Shown here piece after piece: positions 22,990 to 34,708 of a DNA stretch of 64,000 bases. The stretch is from Galerina marginata (taxonomy: Eukaryota; Basidiomycota; Agaricomycetes; Agaricales; Galerinaceae): assembly GCA_023014335.1 (NCBI GenBank), contig JAECYW010000001.1:1116001-1180000 (forward strand), in the 5' to 3' direction. The notes below the pieces were generated by a model. The model made no database searches. It was not told the DNA's origin and saw nothing but the letters and a program-made list of their open reading frames with translations. Position 1 is the first letter of the stretch. Each line of letters starts with the position of its first letter. Both the position numbers and the translations under genes were made by a program.

Positions 22990-23680
22990 CTAGTCATCGT
23001 ATTTATCCTCTTCTTCCCCGTTTTCATCTTCGTCTTCGTTGATGAAAGGTGGACTCTCATCCAATTCGTCCAAAACTTCTGTGTTGAATGTTCGCATCAG
23101 ATTGTTGCGTATTTTCGACCAGTGCCCGCAATGCGACAATTTTCCCATGAGTTATGAGATACAGGAAGAGTGAAAATATAGAAAACTTACTCCTCATTCT
23201 GGCTAATCGCAGCTAGAACCACAGTAAGCTTGAAGAACTTGGATTTGAGATCCTTTTGCAGTACTTTGAGGAGAACTTCGTCGTTGAGAAACTTTCTGTG
23301 ATGCTGAGCTGGTCATTGAGCTCGGAAACTGTCATTTTAATGACCTTGACGCGATCCACAATGAGTCCGACCGTGGTGAGTTGCACGATTTTGGCCTTCT
23401 TCTTTTCCTCGGAAGCCTGGAGTTTTGTCCGTGTTGTCAATGCTCGCTCCCGCTGAGATTCAAGCAAGTGTTCTCGAAATGCAGCCTGCGTCCCACTTGC
23501 ATTTTCGATCCGAACTTGCCGCATGACATAAACCTGGTCTTCATGATTACAATGTTTGTCGATAAACATCTCGGTGTTGTTTCTTTCTACCCGAGTCCGG
23601 TTTAAAAACCCAGATGCGGTGCCATTGGGGTGAAAATGCGCGCTAATGCGTTAAGATCCAAGAACACATTCGTTGGGGTC
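22990..23680 (-). pseudogene. Decayed C-terminal piece of a basidiomycete transposon-type protein
   Basis: Several minus-strand frames together read like one conserved basidiomycete protein often seen with DNA transposons (possibly KDZ-type; recalled, unchecked). Segments: NVFLDLNALARIFTPMAPHL, VERNNTEMFIDKHCNHEDQV, ASGTQAAFREHLLESQRER, VSELNDQL, FLNDEVLLKVLQKDLKSKFF, then after a possible intron HCGHWSKIRNNLMRTFNTEV and an acidic tail ending EEEDKYDD with TAG at 22990-22992. Joining them needs at least two frame changes (near 23600 in a T-run and near 23300), and no intact upstream domain is present. I read it as a relic, not a working gene. Confidence 0.5.
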
Positions 23681-24211
23681 ATTGGTGGTATGTGCCTAAT
23701 TCACGATCCAGTGGAATGAGAGATGAAGCCGGGCAAGTTGGACGAATTCCGAGAGGCACTTACTGATCGATTTCAACGGATCACTGATGGTTGACAGCCA
23801 GATGACAGGGCCATGGCCGAGATTTGTTTAAGTCCCCCTCCCTTGATCCCTCAAAGATTTCTTCACCATCATATACAAAATATGTCTGGAAAACATTTCA
23901 TTTGAACAAAATTTATTTTTCTTTCCGTTTCACCACCGCAAAATGCAAAATTTTGACCGTTTTTTTCATTACTTCAGGAAGAGATCAAATAATAAAAATT
24001 TGCGCAAACGAAACTAATGTCAGACACATTCTGCGCATTCTAAAGATTTTAGCGGATTTTTTCGCTGATGTGGAAGCTCAGAGTAATTGAAATAAAAGTG
24101 ATCGATTTGAGGAACCGGCGTGTATCAGGGACAAACAAAGGACAAACATCACGATTTCTTCACAGGCGTTGCCGGTCCCCATTAATGTACAACGTGTAAC
24201 TCGTCATGTGA
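23681..24211. other. Intergenic, AT-rich
   Basis: A 531-bp AT-rich gap. A plus-strand frame at 23824-24090 has no family features. It may hold more eroded transposon sequence; nothing can be supported. Confidence 0.35.
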
Positions 24212-25552
24212 TCACATTACAGGCACCGTCACTCCGTCCCGGGAACTCCGGTGCGCAAGTTCAATCAGCTCGACCACCGCCGTCGCCTCTTCCCATTTCA
24301 CCGCGAGCTCGCTTCCATCCCTGATCGCCGCTCCGAGATTCTTGAACAGCTCGATGTACTGCGCCGGCGTCACTCGATGGCCACCTTCAAGAAATATCAG
24401 CATAGTTCGCGATGGAACGAGGGAACACTCGCCTTGATCTCGTCACCGTCGCATCGTCGGCCTCGATCTTCTCTACCGTTCCCCAGATAGACTCCGGTTC
24501 CATCCCGTATTGTTCCTCCAAAATTGCACTCGGAGACGAGATCACCTTGAGTTGATCTTCCTGCATGTCGATACCGAATTTGGTGAACGTTCCACCAGCG
24601 CCGCGAACAATGTACCGGAATTGGGGGGACCTGACAGACAGAATGTGCGAGCGTAGAATCACAGTCAAAGGGTACGGGTTTCTTGTACCAGCATCATACT
24701 GCATGTAGATGGTGAACTTTAAAAATCAATGTGTGAGGTTTCGCTCTGCATCCGACTCTAACAGACTCACAGAATCATCGACATTGGGGTTACCCACTCC
24801 TCTTAAATTCTGGATGAAATGCCGTGATGCGTGCTGGGCGTCCGAACAGGCACAATGCCTGGTCTATCAGATGCGATCCAAGGTCGTACGTGAGACCCGC
24901 AGCAGGCAAGGCCTGATCCTTCCAAGTTCCCTTCAAACCCCTGCGGAATCGGTCAAAGCTTTGCGATCCTCAACATCAATTTGACCCCAATCACAATCAC
25001 AATTCCAACTCACTGCGACTCAAACTCCGTGATGGCCCCTAGAGAATGAGGGGACGTCTCTGGTACCGTCAACAGCTTTCTTTAAAGCCAGGAAATCAGA
25101 GTCCCATCGTCGGTTTTGGAAGGCGTACAGCACAAGGCCCTTCAACTTGGCCAAGGCACCCAATTCTTTGGCTTGTTCTACAGAAGCCGTCACCGGCTTA
25201 TCGACGAGCACTGGTACACGATAAATGGAAATCGCGGAAGCCATATTTAATTGAGGGCAGACATACCATGCTTCCCAGCATTCAATGCGGCCTTGGCAAA
25301 GTCGTAATGCGTATCATTAGGCGTTCCGATAATGATCAGCTCGACGTCGGGATCGGCCAAGACCCCGTCCAGAGATCTGTGTATTTTAACGGTTACACCA
25401 AATCGCTCTTTGACCTTGCCGCCCTCAGCACGGGGGTTGCGCTCAAGGACGGAATGCAAGGCGAAGACATTGGGCAGGGCAAGGACAAAAGGGACGTGGA
25501 AAGTTAGGCCAGAAAGACCGACTCCGAGGACACAGGTGTTGATCACTGCCAT
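24212..25552 (-). CDS. Gfo/Idh/MocA-family NAD(P)-dependent oxidoreductase, with frame breaks
   Basis: Rossmann-fold dehydrogenase acting on an unknown sugar-like or diol substrate. Exons: complement(join(24212..24384,24433..24716,24771..24958,25014..25038,25067..25210,25267..25552)). Seen: the N-terminal nucleotide-binding start NTCVLGVGLSGLTFHVPF, the strand IIIGTPNDTHYDFAKAALNA, VDKPVTASVEQAKEL (a DKP variant of the usual EKP), LTYDLGSHLIDQALCLFG (family GxHxxD-type region), and VDDSFTIYMQYD opening the C-terminal sheet. One extra base near 24816 breaks the exon 24771-24958: its 188 nt must be 187 to join both neighbours. A second likely extra base lies near 24360. Intron 24385-24432 would have a GC donor. 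About 365 aa if the bases are discounted. The start sits 182 bp from the divergent GH9 gene. Confidence 0.8.
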
Positions 25553-25734
25553 AGCCGTTAATTAATCGAAATCAATTTCCCTATCCATACGTCATGCAAT
25601 TGCGCGATCACGAGACTGCCGCAAGCCTCCCCGTGACCGGCACGTGCGTACTATCTCAAGTTGAAATTTGAACCATTGCCAAACGTCCTCTACGACTCTC
25701 CACGACCATCCTCAAGACCCCCGCCTATACCCTA

Positions 25735-28052
25735 ATGCGGCTCCTACGACTCCTGGCCCTCCTGCCTTTCGCCGCTGCCCAACTGCCCCTCCCCAAGCCG
25801 CCGTTTTTACCCCCGGATGCAGCGACTGGAGCACAGACATCCTCCGGTGGCTACCCAAATCCTAAATGGTCCTCTCTACTCGGCTCGCTTCTTTATTTCT
25901 ACGATGAACAACGCAGCGGAACACTGCCCTCTACGAACCGCGTGCCATGGCGCAACGACAGTCTGATTTACGAAGGCAAAGACGTCGGCATTCGACCTGA
26001 CAGGTATTTTACACTCCCCCGTATTGCGCGTCGTGCGGTTTTCTGACGAGAATGCATGGCGCTAGGCGGATTTTACGACGCTGGAGGTCGGTCATGTTCA
26101 TTCCGCCCTTCAACCTAGAAGACCGCTAACCCACGTTGTCCCCGCAGACTACTCCAAAGACACATTCCCATTGGTAATTATCATCGCCTCACCCGAGCTA
26201 ATGTAGTCCAGAGCTAACTAGCCTATGCTTGCAGAGCTTCGTCCTTATGTCCATGTGTTGGGGAGCCACGGATTTTGGAAAAGGTGCGGGACTCTTTTTT
26301 ATATTGCCCGTGGAGCGTTTCTCATCGAATAACTAAAGGATATGACCTGGCTAATCAAACGACCTACCTTGATGACACTCTCCGCTGGGGCCTCGACTGG
26401 CTTATCAAGGTTTGTCCTCTTATTTTTCTCACTACAGGCTTTGGAACTAAGTTGTCCATAGGCCCATCCCAATGCATCCTCGCTGGTTGTAATGGTTGCA
26501 AATGGTAAGCGATTTGCATCAACTAGCGGGTTATTGAAATCAATGTGGCGTAAAATTAGCCGATAAAGACAACACATACTGGGGAGGAGATCGAAGCATA
26601 CCATCGCCTCGCCCTGTGTACCTAATCAACGATGCAAACCCCGGTACGGACGCTGCCGCAGGAGCAGCGGCCGCTTTCGCCGCATGCTCAAATCTCTATG
26701 CAAACCGCGCCTTTAGCAACAGCACCTATTCAGCCCCTGCACAACTGAGAAATGACTCGTATGCTGATACGCTTTTGACTCATGCTCAACAATTATACTC
26801 CTTTGCCGTCAATGCGACGAACGGACGGAAGACCTACCAAACATCGGTTCCTCAGGTTTCCTATGCCTATGCTTCCTCTGGCTACGGAGACGAATTGACA
26901 ATGGCCGCGCTCTTCTTGGCTTACGCAACTGGCTCATCGACATTGTACCAAGAGGCAGAGAGCTACTGGACAAAATACGACCTTGCAAACTCGAACCGCG
27001 TCTTCAACTGGGATTCCAAAACACCTGGTATCCCCCTTCTTTTTGCGCAAGTGAATCAGGCCGCACCTTCCCTGGGTGGAAATTACAGTACCTGGAGAAA
27101 CCTTGCGGAGAACTACTTTGATGATGTCGTGAATGGCCACGGAGGAGGCTACTTAATCGATGGTATGTTCCTTGTCCCAATTTTTTGGATAGTACTCCAC
27201 TGATGCCACGAACGATAGGCGGGCTCTTGTTCTATGACGGTGACTCTGATGATGCCAGTCTGAACCCGGCATTAAACACTGCCATGTTACTTAACCGGTT
27301 TTCTCCTCTGGCGTCAAGTGCGGCGAAGACGGTGTCTTACCAGGTAGGCTTCATTTGGAGCGTCTTTTAACACATTTTTCAACCTGAAATGTAGGACTTT
27401 GCCAAACGCCAAGTCGACTATACGCTCGGAAAAAATTCCATGTCAAGTACGCGTTTCTTGTTCCCTGTTCACACCGTTCTTGCTCAATTAAATAAAATTT
27501 CCAATAGTGCCCTATATCGTCGGAGTGAATCCCAATTCTCCTCAGAACCCCCATTCGGCGATGGCTGCTGGAGGCTTTGACATTGGCCAAATCGACACTG
27601 ATCCGGCCCAGGAAGCATATGTCATCAGCGGTGCTGTTGTAGGCGGACCTGATAAGCGGGGCAGGTTCTTCGACATTCGAAGTGATTGGCCGGAAACAGA
27701 GGTGATTGTCATAATCTATTCTATATAAAATTTTACTCATCGCGGAAATTGATCTTAGATCGCACTCGATTATAATGCCCCGATGTTAACTCTGGCCGCC
27801 ATGCATGTCATTGGCGACACCAAAGACCCCTACTTCACGGCTCTACAGGCTGGTGCATACAACAAAGTCAAGCCCAAGGGGCAACCGTGTGACTCTGCCT
27901 TCACAGAGGGATGTCAAGGACCCGGTCTTAGTAAGAAAGCGACTCTAGCCATGGCCGTCGTTATCACCGTCGTCGGCCTCGTCGTCATTGGTCTTTCTGT
28001 GTGGTACATCATCCTCCTCATCAAGTCAAGGCGTGTCGAGAAGGTCGGCTAG
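25735..28052 (+). CDS. Glycoside hydrolase family 9 (endoglucanase-type), membrane-anchored, one frame break
   Basis: Probable beta-1,4-glucanase acting outside the cell. Exons: join(25735..26003,26066..26086,26148..26173,26235..26283,26339..26409,26462..26504,26560..27162,27219..27343,27395..27446,27508..27701,27759..28052). A signal peptide (MRLLRLLALLPFAAAQ) is followed by the catalytic domain. The catalytic-base region GGFYDAGDYSKD is split over exons 2 and 3. Other blocks are YWGGDRSIPSPRPVYLINDA, VGVNPNSPQNPHSAMAAGG and the proton-donor region SDWPETEIALDYNAPM. A hydrophobic helix near the C-terminus (AVVITVVGLVVIGLSVWYII) followed by KSRR anchors it. One extra base near 25993 shifts exon 1: its 269 nt must be 268 to read DVG-DLTGGFYDAGD. 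Corrected length is about 581 aa. No cellulose-binding module is present. Confidence 0.9.
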
Positions 28053-28293
28053 CCTCAAGTATCGATGCGTATTTTCTTTATCTGTTGTATTTGTATCTTG
28101 GTTGGATTTTTTGGATTTTGTAACACGTTTCAGACGCTCAGACGATCTTCGTTTACGATTTATGCTTGATGACCACTACATTTCTGACTTTGGACACGGC
28201 AATTATTACCCCTACATTACTCCACTACATTTGTATACATAGGCTATATATGTCCACCTTATCTATCTATGACATGCCCATGCCCATTTTGAA

Positions 28294-31200
28294 TCAATAT
28301 ACCTATTGGTAAACCATGAGCGAGTGAACGAAAAGAGGAAGCAGTTTACAAGCCATACCTCAAGGACGTAGCGCTCCTCTTCTTTCAGACTTTCCAGGTA
28401 TTCTCCAGCCGCAACGGGGTCCGATCCTTTGTACTTGACGAGTGCATTGACCAACGCCTCATACACGTCCGGCACAGGCCATGTCGGCCCGCAGAGGTAG
28501 AAGACGCCATTATCATCATGCAGCATTTTCGTGAGAACCTCCGAATCCTCAAGCATTTTGTGCTGGATGTAGACCTTCTTCGGGCCGTCTCTAGAGAAGG
28601 CAAGTCCGGCTTTCGCTGATGACGCCTTCCAGAAGGAAAGCCTCGATCTCCTCTCCATAGAGGTACTCTGCGCCTTGATAGCGAGAGCCGAAGTAATAGT
28701 ACACCTGGTCCTATTTCTTCTCCTTTCTGTACGAGCCATGCCAGATGCTGGAGGAATGCACGGAAAGGCGCAGCGCCTGTACCCAGGCCTGCCATGATGA
28801 GAGGCTGTTTCAAGTCGGGAGGTAACTGACGGTAGGAGTGTTAGTGTGAGTGTGCGGCGAAGATATCGGGGTGACGGAACGAACCTTCATGACACTGGGC
28901 TTTATTGACACAGTGACTTTCTGTCCGACTTTCAAGCCAGCGAGATATCGTGTACATTGACCATACTTCGGAGAACCTAGACAGACAAGAAATCAGTATT
29001 GCAGTACAGGTGAACCTTGGAATACAGATGCAGCAGACCATCTGGGGTGATCCAGTCAACAGTGACGACCAAAAGATCGACGCGATCACCAACAACGCTC
29101 TGGGCACTGGCAATACTGTAGTGGCGGGGTTTAATGTCCCCAATTAATTCGCATAGACGCTCAATCCCCGGTCTAGCGCTTCTATACTTGTTAAGCACGT
29201 CTGCGAAGGTGACGGTGTCCTTTTCCGACAGTTTCTTGAAAGTTGCAATACCTTCAGGCGCGCCGATGAAGCGAAGGGCGTATCGATCAACATCGGCAGT
29301 CGCGTATTCAGCAAGGTCCGTGTAGAAGGACTTAGGTGGACGGCCAAACAGGTCAATCTGCTGCTGAAGAGCCTGTAGAACTGTACGCGTGTGCATTTTT
29401 GTCTCGTCGCCAATGACTGGAATGGTGATCAACCTGTCGGGGTCGACGCCATACGAAGCGCAAAAGTCAAGGACCTCCTGTTCATCGTTCCAACCATGAA
29501 CCCCAAGAGCTTCGCCGATAGCGTATTTCAAACCAGTGCCTGACGTATCAAATTCGAGATGGAATACGTTGCGGTCGTACTCCAAAGGGGTTAAGCGTTT
29601 GTTGACGGTACATGTAACGAGGAAAGTGGTATCCGTAATTTCTGGACGCAGTGCAGGGTCGCTCAAGCTATCTTCCTCCTGAGGTGGTGTGAAGACGGAA
29701 GGGAAAAGAATGTGCTTAGCAGCATCATGCCAAGTGCTCAGGTGAGCGCCATTTACCACTGTTTCGCCTTCGGCGATTTCAACGGCAATGGCATTCGCCT
29801 CAAACTCTTTCAGAGCCGGTGACTCGCTCGGTGTCGTCTTGTCAAGAGGTGGGATATTGACGAACTGGAGGTTCGACCACGCATGTCCGCTAAACTTGGA
29901 CAATGGAATGCCTTCTATGAGATCATCGAAGGACGCATGCGCCAATTGAAGAACAGTTGCCTCCGAGGCTGAGGCTCCGAGGTAGAATCTCAAGAAAACA
30001 AGTTCCAACAATAAATTTTGGACCGCGTCTTGAATAGGGCCCTGCGGTGTGACGATGTCTCTTGCGATGCCTTTGGCGTCGATGGTATATAGATACAGGC
30101 CCCGCTCGAGGACGATGGCGGCTACTTCTTGCGATATATTCGACACCAGCTCAGCAGGCGTCCACGAGGTGACTACCAGGACTATGGACCCCTTTTTCGC
30201 GTGATTAAGAAGTGAATGAGTTTTCAACAAACTTTGATCCAAGATGCCCAAAAATTCGGAACTATTAGGACCAAATGGCAGGGCAACTGGAATGGGAAGT
30301 GGGTCCGTTATATTGTTGCGCGAAATAAGTAATCGATTGGCGGTTATACCACTGGACTTAGAAAATACGTCGTGGTCCGTCAAAAGTCGAGATAAAATCC
30401 CCTTCTTCTCGATAAATAGTTCCTCTAGAAAGTTGGCGAATGAGGCCAGTGGCGATCTTGGGATGCTGAACAACAGGACCTTCTTAATACCTGCTGTCAA
30501 GGGTTCTGAAACAGGGATATGCGATATTTCTTGGACGAAGCGTAAGAACGCTCCACCGACGCCAACGAAATCCAGTGTTTGGGTAGGCGTAATGCGATGT
30601 GGATGGACGGCACGTTTTGGTGCAGTATTCCACAAGGCGCCGAAAACGTCGACATAAAGGCTGCCTTGGGTAACGGCATTCGGCACATCGTCGAGGACAT
30701 GCACTGTGGTGACGGACGGTGGGATGGCCGACTGGATGGCCAATTCATCCCATGGGCGCAGGACATTCACGATGATTATTCCTAAACCTGTGGTATTCTT
30801 GACAGCTGCTTTGAGAGTCAAAGCGAAAGGACCATTCATGAGGACGACCACAGTACTTGCTTCTGGATCGCCGTGGTATTCAAAGAGCTTATAGCCGGCT
30901 TCGTGTAACGCTTCATGGAAGGTTAATCCGTCACCAATGAGTGTGGTGGGAGAAATTGAATGCCCAATTTCTCGAGAGGCGCTGTGGTGGTCGAAAAGGT
31001 GGACAATGTGGGAAGTCGACACCTTGTAGGAAAGGGAAGCGAAATCGACTGCTTGCTGGGGTGTCGAAGACAATATAACAGCCACATTCTGAGGGAGAAT
31101 TGGCCAGACCGAGGCGAGGGGCGAGAGCGTAGGTGACAGTGCCAGAGTCTCTCCAACTGCTGTCACCGTGGGTACTTGGACAATAAGTCGGGTGGTGGGG

Positions 31201-31691
31201 GACGCGACTGGCAAATAAGTAAACGAGGGGGCCATCAGGGCAAGGCCGCTTGGAGTGGTATACGCTGTCAAAATGGTCCCCTTCACGGTGTCAAGGCTGG
31301 TGCCTTGTGAGAGCCTGCCAACAAGGCCAAGTCCTGCGCCAGCCCTAGTCTGTAAATCCACAACGGCAGGGCCATCCTTTGTTACTCTCGCCCATTCTTT
31401 TGTGAGGGTGCCGAAACCAACTTGTTCGGCAACGTCGTATATGTAGACGGCAGAGCTGGTACCCGGTCTTGAAGAAATATATTCGATAATGGTCGAAGCA
31501 TGGGTGCGAGGATTGTTGAACGGACTCCCTTGGATGAACTCCGTTGATTTGTTGAGGTCTGGAGAACCTGGCGACGATAGGGTCGTCGAGGACGACAGAG
31601 GGCTCAGAGAGCCTGAGCCTTTTGGCCACCATTCTGACGGGTAAAAGAGAAGACCAAGTGTCCTTTTCGCTGACGATGTCCGATTTTCCAT
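28294..31691 (-). CDS. MET10: Sulfite reductase [NADPH] flavoprotein alpha chain, two frame breaks
   Basis: Passes electrons from NADPH through FAD to the sulfite reductase beta chain in sulfur assimilation. Exons: complement(join(28294..28302,28359..28825,28885..28976,29039..31691)). The 5' exon encodes 884 residues: a pyruvate-ferredoxin-oxidoreductase-like N-terminal half, then the FAD/NADPH module with the FAD motif PRHYSIAS. Exon 28359-28825 carries the NADPH motifs GLGTGAAPFRAFLQ and YLYGEEIEAF. That exon contains two extra bases, near 28705 and 28612. It is 467 nt but must be 465 to fit both phase-0 introns; YYYFGSRYQGAEY lies between them in a shifted frame. The last exon is 9 nt and encodes only VY and the stop, matching the family's C-terminal EVY. 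Corrected length is about 1,072 aa. Confidence 0.92.
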
Positions 31692-31959
31692 GCTAGCTTT
31701 TTTTAACAAACCTGAGTAAGGATTCCGGAAGGAGTGATGAATGAGCAATTTGTGCTCAAGATCGCGTCTTACTATTCACGTGACCTGGCGTATACTTATT
31801 CGTTCCTAAACCTTCATTCCGTTCCGTCTCCGGACTCGGTGTGTCCAAACAAAAACCACAGCGGAAACTCACGAACGATTCCAGATACATGCAGCATTAT
31901 ATCAACTACACGGTCTACACAATATCAATCAATTTACTCCGTCCTACGACTTCATAAGT

Positions 31960-33073
31960 TCAACGGACAGTGTTGAAAAGACGGTCTCCCTATGGTAAAT
32001 TGAAAGTCAATTGGCCTTCAATGAGTCATTAAAATTTTAAAAATTACTGACAGAATCTCCAAGTCCTGGACTGATGATTCCTTCAGGTGTTAGCTTTTTA
32101 TCGACCCCTGCGACCCAGATCTATCAAAGTGTGAGAGCGTGAGGAATATATGAGAGAAAGTGGATGACGGACCTGGAGATCAGGATACTCGGATTGAACG
32201 TGCTTCAGACCAGCCTCAGAAGCAAGGACGCACAGCAGCTTGACATTCTTCGCTGATAGTGATAGTTAAGCAGAAAGGACGGGATAGAGGTAACATGAGC
32301 ATACCAGGAATACCCCAGTCCTCGATCATGCCAAGAGCTGCACATGCCGTGCCTCCTGTAGCGATGAGCGGATCCAGAAGAAATACTTGGTCGATTGGGG
32401 GCGAAGGCGGAAGCTTGGAATAATCTGGGAAACCAGTCATCAGGGAATGCTAACAGCTAATCCTCAAGTCGAAGTCTTACACTCAACCGGCTGTAAAGTG
32501 ACCTTCTCTCGATACAGGCCAAGGTGATAGACTGGGGCTGAACTGGAGAGCCAACGGTTGGCGCGCAAGGCTCAGTATTTTTTATACTATGAGGACATAC
32601 GGAAAGAGTTTCAACTGAACACAGCACCTCAGATATTATGTAGAAGTATCGTATGATAAATAGATGGGCGTACCAGAGCATCCGTCATCCCCAGTCCGGC
32701 GCGCAAGATCGGTGTCAACCCTATTCGAGGCTTGATTTTACTGCCAGTGAAAGGTGCTACTGGTGTTTCCTAACCAGCCACGATCTACGTGAACTTAGCA
32801 CCTCGCAACAAATGGTTGTCACGTACGCCATTGAATGGAACCTCTTCCAACGTCCGAGTTGCTTCATATCCTAATAACAAGCTTATAGTCTCCACTCCCT
32901 AAACACATTCGAGATATTTGATCACAATCGTCAGTGACATTGGCCCAGCGTTCAACTATCAAATGACTCCACACCTCACGGAATTCCTTGGGTGTAGTTG
33001 ATGTTTGCCTCAGCTTTGAGAGTTCTGCATTGATGACGGGGTGAGATAAAATGTTGAGCTTGTTGGCTGCCAT
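31960..33073 (-). CDS. Uracil phosphoribosyltransferase, bacterial Upp-type
   Basis: Pyrimidine salvage: uracil plus PRPP to UMP. Model, 9 exons, 213 aa: complement(join(31960..31989,32052..32120,32173..32252,32305..32424,32481..32542,32601..32614,32674..32769,32827..32898,32975..33073)); all phases close. Motifs: N-terminal KLNILSHPVINAELSKLRQ, EFREGVETISLLLGYEATR, the PRPP-side RIGLTPILRAGLGMTDALL, VYHLGLYREKVTLQPVEYY, the PRPP loop FLLDPLIATGGTACAA, and the C-terminal SPGLGDSGDRLFNTVR. The sequence resembles bacterial Upp more than yeast Fur1, notably in the DHP-like start and GYEATR segment. Exon 6 is a 14-nt microexon that restores LLKLFPSAPVYHLG. I first suspected a frameshift here, but the acceptor before 32542 removes it. 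Confidence 0.93.
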
Positions 33074-33311
33074 GGAACATGAATAAGGGATGGCGCACGA
33101 TCGGTGAGAGAAGGATTGAACAATGTTCGGATTCGACCCTATATATCAGTCCCCTGGAAGCTGGTACTCCTTGAATTTTGTCCATCCATCAATACATCAG
33201 CCTTATTTAATCTGAGCACAAGCAATGAAAGTAAACCAGAAGGTGGATTGTCATGGATCTATCGTATCTTATTGAAAATGCAATGGTATCATACATGAGG
33301 CCTTTGCGACT

Positions 33312-34708
33312 TCATCTTCTCTTATATTCGCAAGGTTTGAGAATGCTACCTTTTAATATTAATTTAACCCATTCATTTTCTGTTTTGCTTGTGCGAGCAA
33401 CTTTGGTAAATTTGAGCAAAATAAAATGAGTATTAGATTCATCCTAAAAAACAAATAATTGAGATAGAGATTAGAGGTTGGGGAGAAAATGGTGAACCTT
33501 TGCCGTCAACCGGAACCCAAGGGAACTTAACAGTTGTTGGAATTGTTCGATATCTGTAAAGCGGCTTGTGACTTCAGCAATATGCAATTCACCTCTGTAG
33601 TTGAAATGTTGATCACAGCCTTCAATGTAGAATGATATTACTAACCCTGCCTTCAATATTCTCCAAGCCTCGCGTATGCAATTCACCCAGTTGACACCCA
33701 TCAAGCTGAGGGCACAAACAAGCAACGTCGACAACTTGTCCTTCACCCATGGACTTTTCTTTCTCAAATCCTTCTGATCCAGGTAAAGGGACTTTGTCGC
33801 AGGTGTCGGCCTCAACGACATAGACGTTATCAGAAACCAAATCAAATGAGATCACCGAAATGCCTTTCGGAAGAAGCCCTTTGGCCAGAGCAGCATCTCC
33901 ACATCCTAGGTCTGCCATAACAGTATTTTTAGGATACGAGGAGAAGGCGGAAATATAATGTTCAACGGGATTTGTCGGCCATGATATCACTTGATGTCGG
34001 AACCCAGTGTGATACTAACAATCGTTGAGTCTCAAAATCCGACAATATGACAGCAGAATTACCTCTTCAAAGACACGAGGGTCGTCTCGCATCATCTGAT
34101 GAGCGGTACGACTGTTAGATTTGTACAAGTTTTCATTAATGAGCCTTTACTGACAGTGTAAGCTGTAACACGTTAGGGAGATAGATATCGATATACCTGA
34201 AGCGAGCTCCATCCAGTTTTTCCTTCATTCCCTTTTGCAGCGCAGTCAGTCCAGCATTGGAGGTTGATTGTCGTCTTGTGAGTGTAGAACCTGGCTTGGA
34301 AGATGGAGAGCCAGCGTTATGCCTTGTAATTTCTTTCTTTATTGACTTCGGGGAGGTTTCGTTTTTCAACGAGACAAGCTTTTCTGACAAAGAAGTCCGT
34401 TGCATGTTAGAGTTTAGTGTAGAAGGCCCACGTTTCTGCTCTTCTTGCCGCTCCGCAGATACTCGGCTTTTCTTCCTCCGTTTCTTTGCGTCCGACTTGC
34501 CTTGCAGAAGTTCGGAATGCCCGCTGCCATTGCGGGATTCTTCAGGTTGAATACTCGTTAATTTCGACATAAGCTTTTCGAGGTTGACCTCGGCTGTTTC
34601 CAACTTGTCATTATCGCCGGCTGGGCGCTTGCGTTTTTTGGACTGATGAGGTCCATCGCGTAATGGGATAGCCGGTACTGACCAGCCTGGTACCTGAAAG
34701 AGGGCCAT
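33312..34708 (-). CDS. RRP8: 25S rRNA adenine-N1 methyltransferase Rrp8, one frame break
   Basis: Nucleolar SAM-dependent methyltransferase of large-subunit rRNA. Exons: complement(join(33312..33443,33498..33594,33646..34014,34063..34144,34197..34708)). A basic, low-complexity N-terminal region begins MALFQVPGWSVPAIPL and carries several Lys/Arg clusters. The catalytic domain follows: INENLYKSNSRTAHQMMRDD, YHTGFRHQVISWPTNPVEHY, the SAM motif MADLGCGDA, SFDLVSDNVYVVEADTCD, MGVNWVNCIREAWRILK and the C-terminal SILKPCEYKRR. Exon 33646-34014 is one base too long (369 nt; 368 needed): an extra base near 33722 shifts VVDV to the frame of LVCALSLMGVNW. Corrected length is 396 aa. Start chosen because MALFxVPGW is the usual family N-terminus; an upstream in-frame ATG at 34780 exists. 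Confidence 0.92.

Noticed and set aside
24212..31691. A metabolic gene cluster (oxidoreductase, GH9, sulfite reductase)
   Set aside because: Functions are unrelated and no tailoring enzyme, transporter or regulator pattern is present.
31691..31748. Longer MET10 start upstream of 31691
   Set aside because: The in-frame extension begins with a non-ATG codon and shows no conservation; MENRTSS at 31691 is the first ATG.
32537..32542. Apparent extra base in the UPRT gene before VYHLGLY
   Set aside because: Using the acceptor that ends at 32543 adds five bases and restores frame (FPSAPVYHLG).
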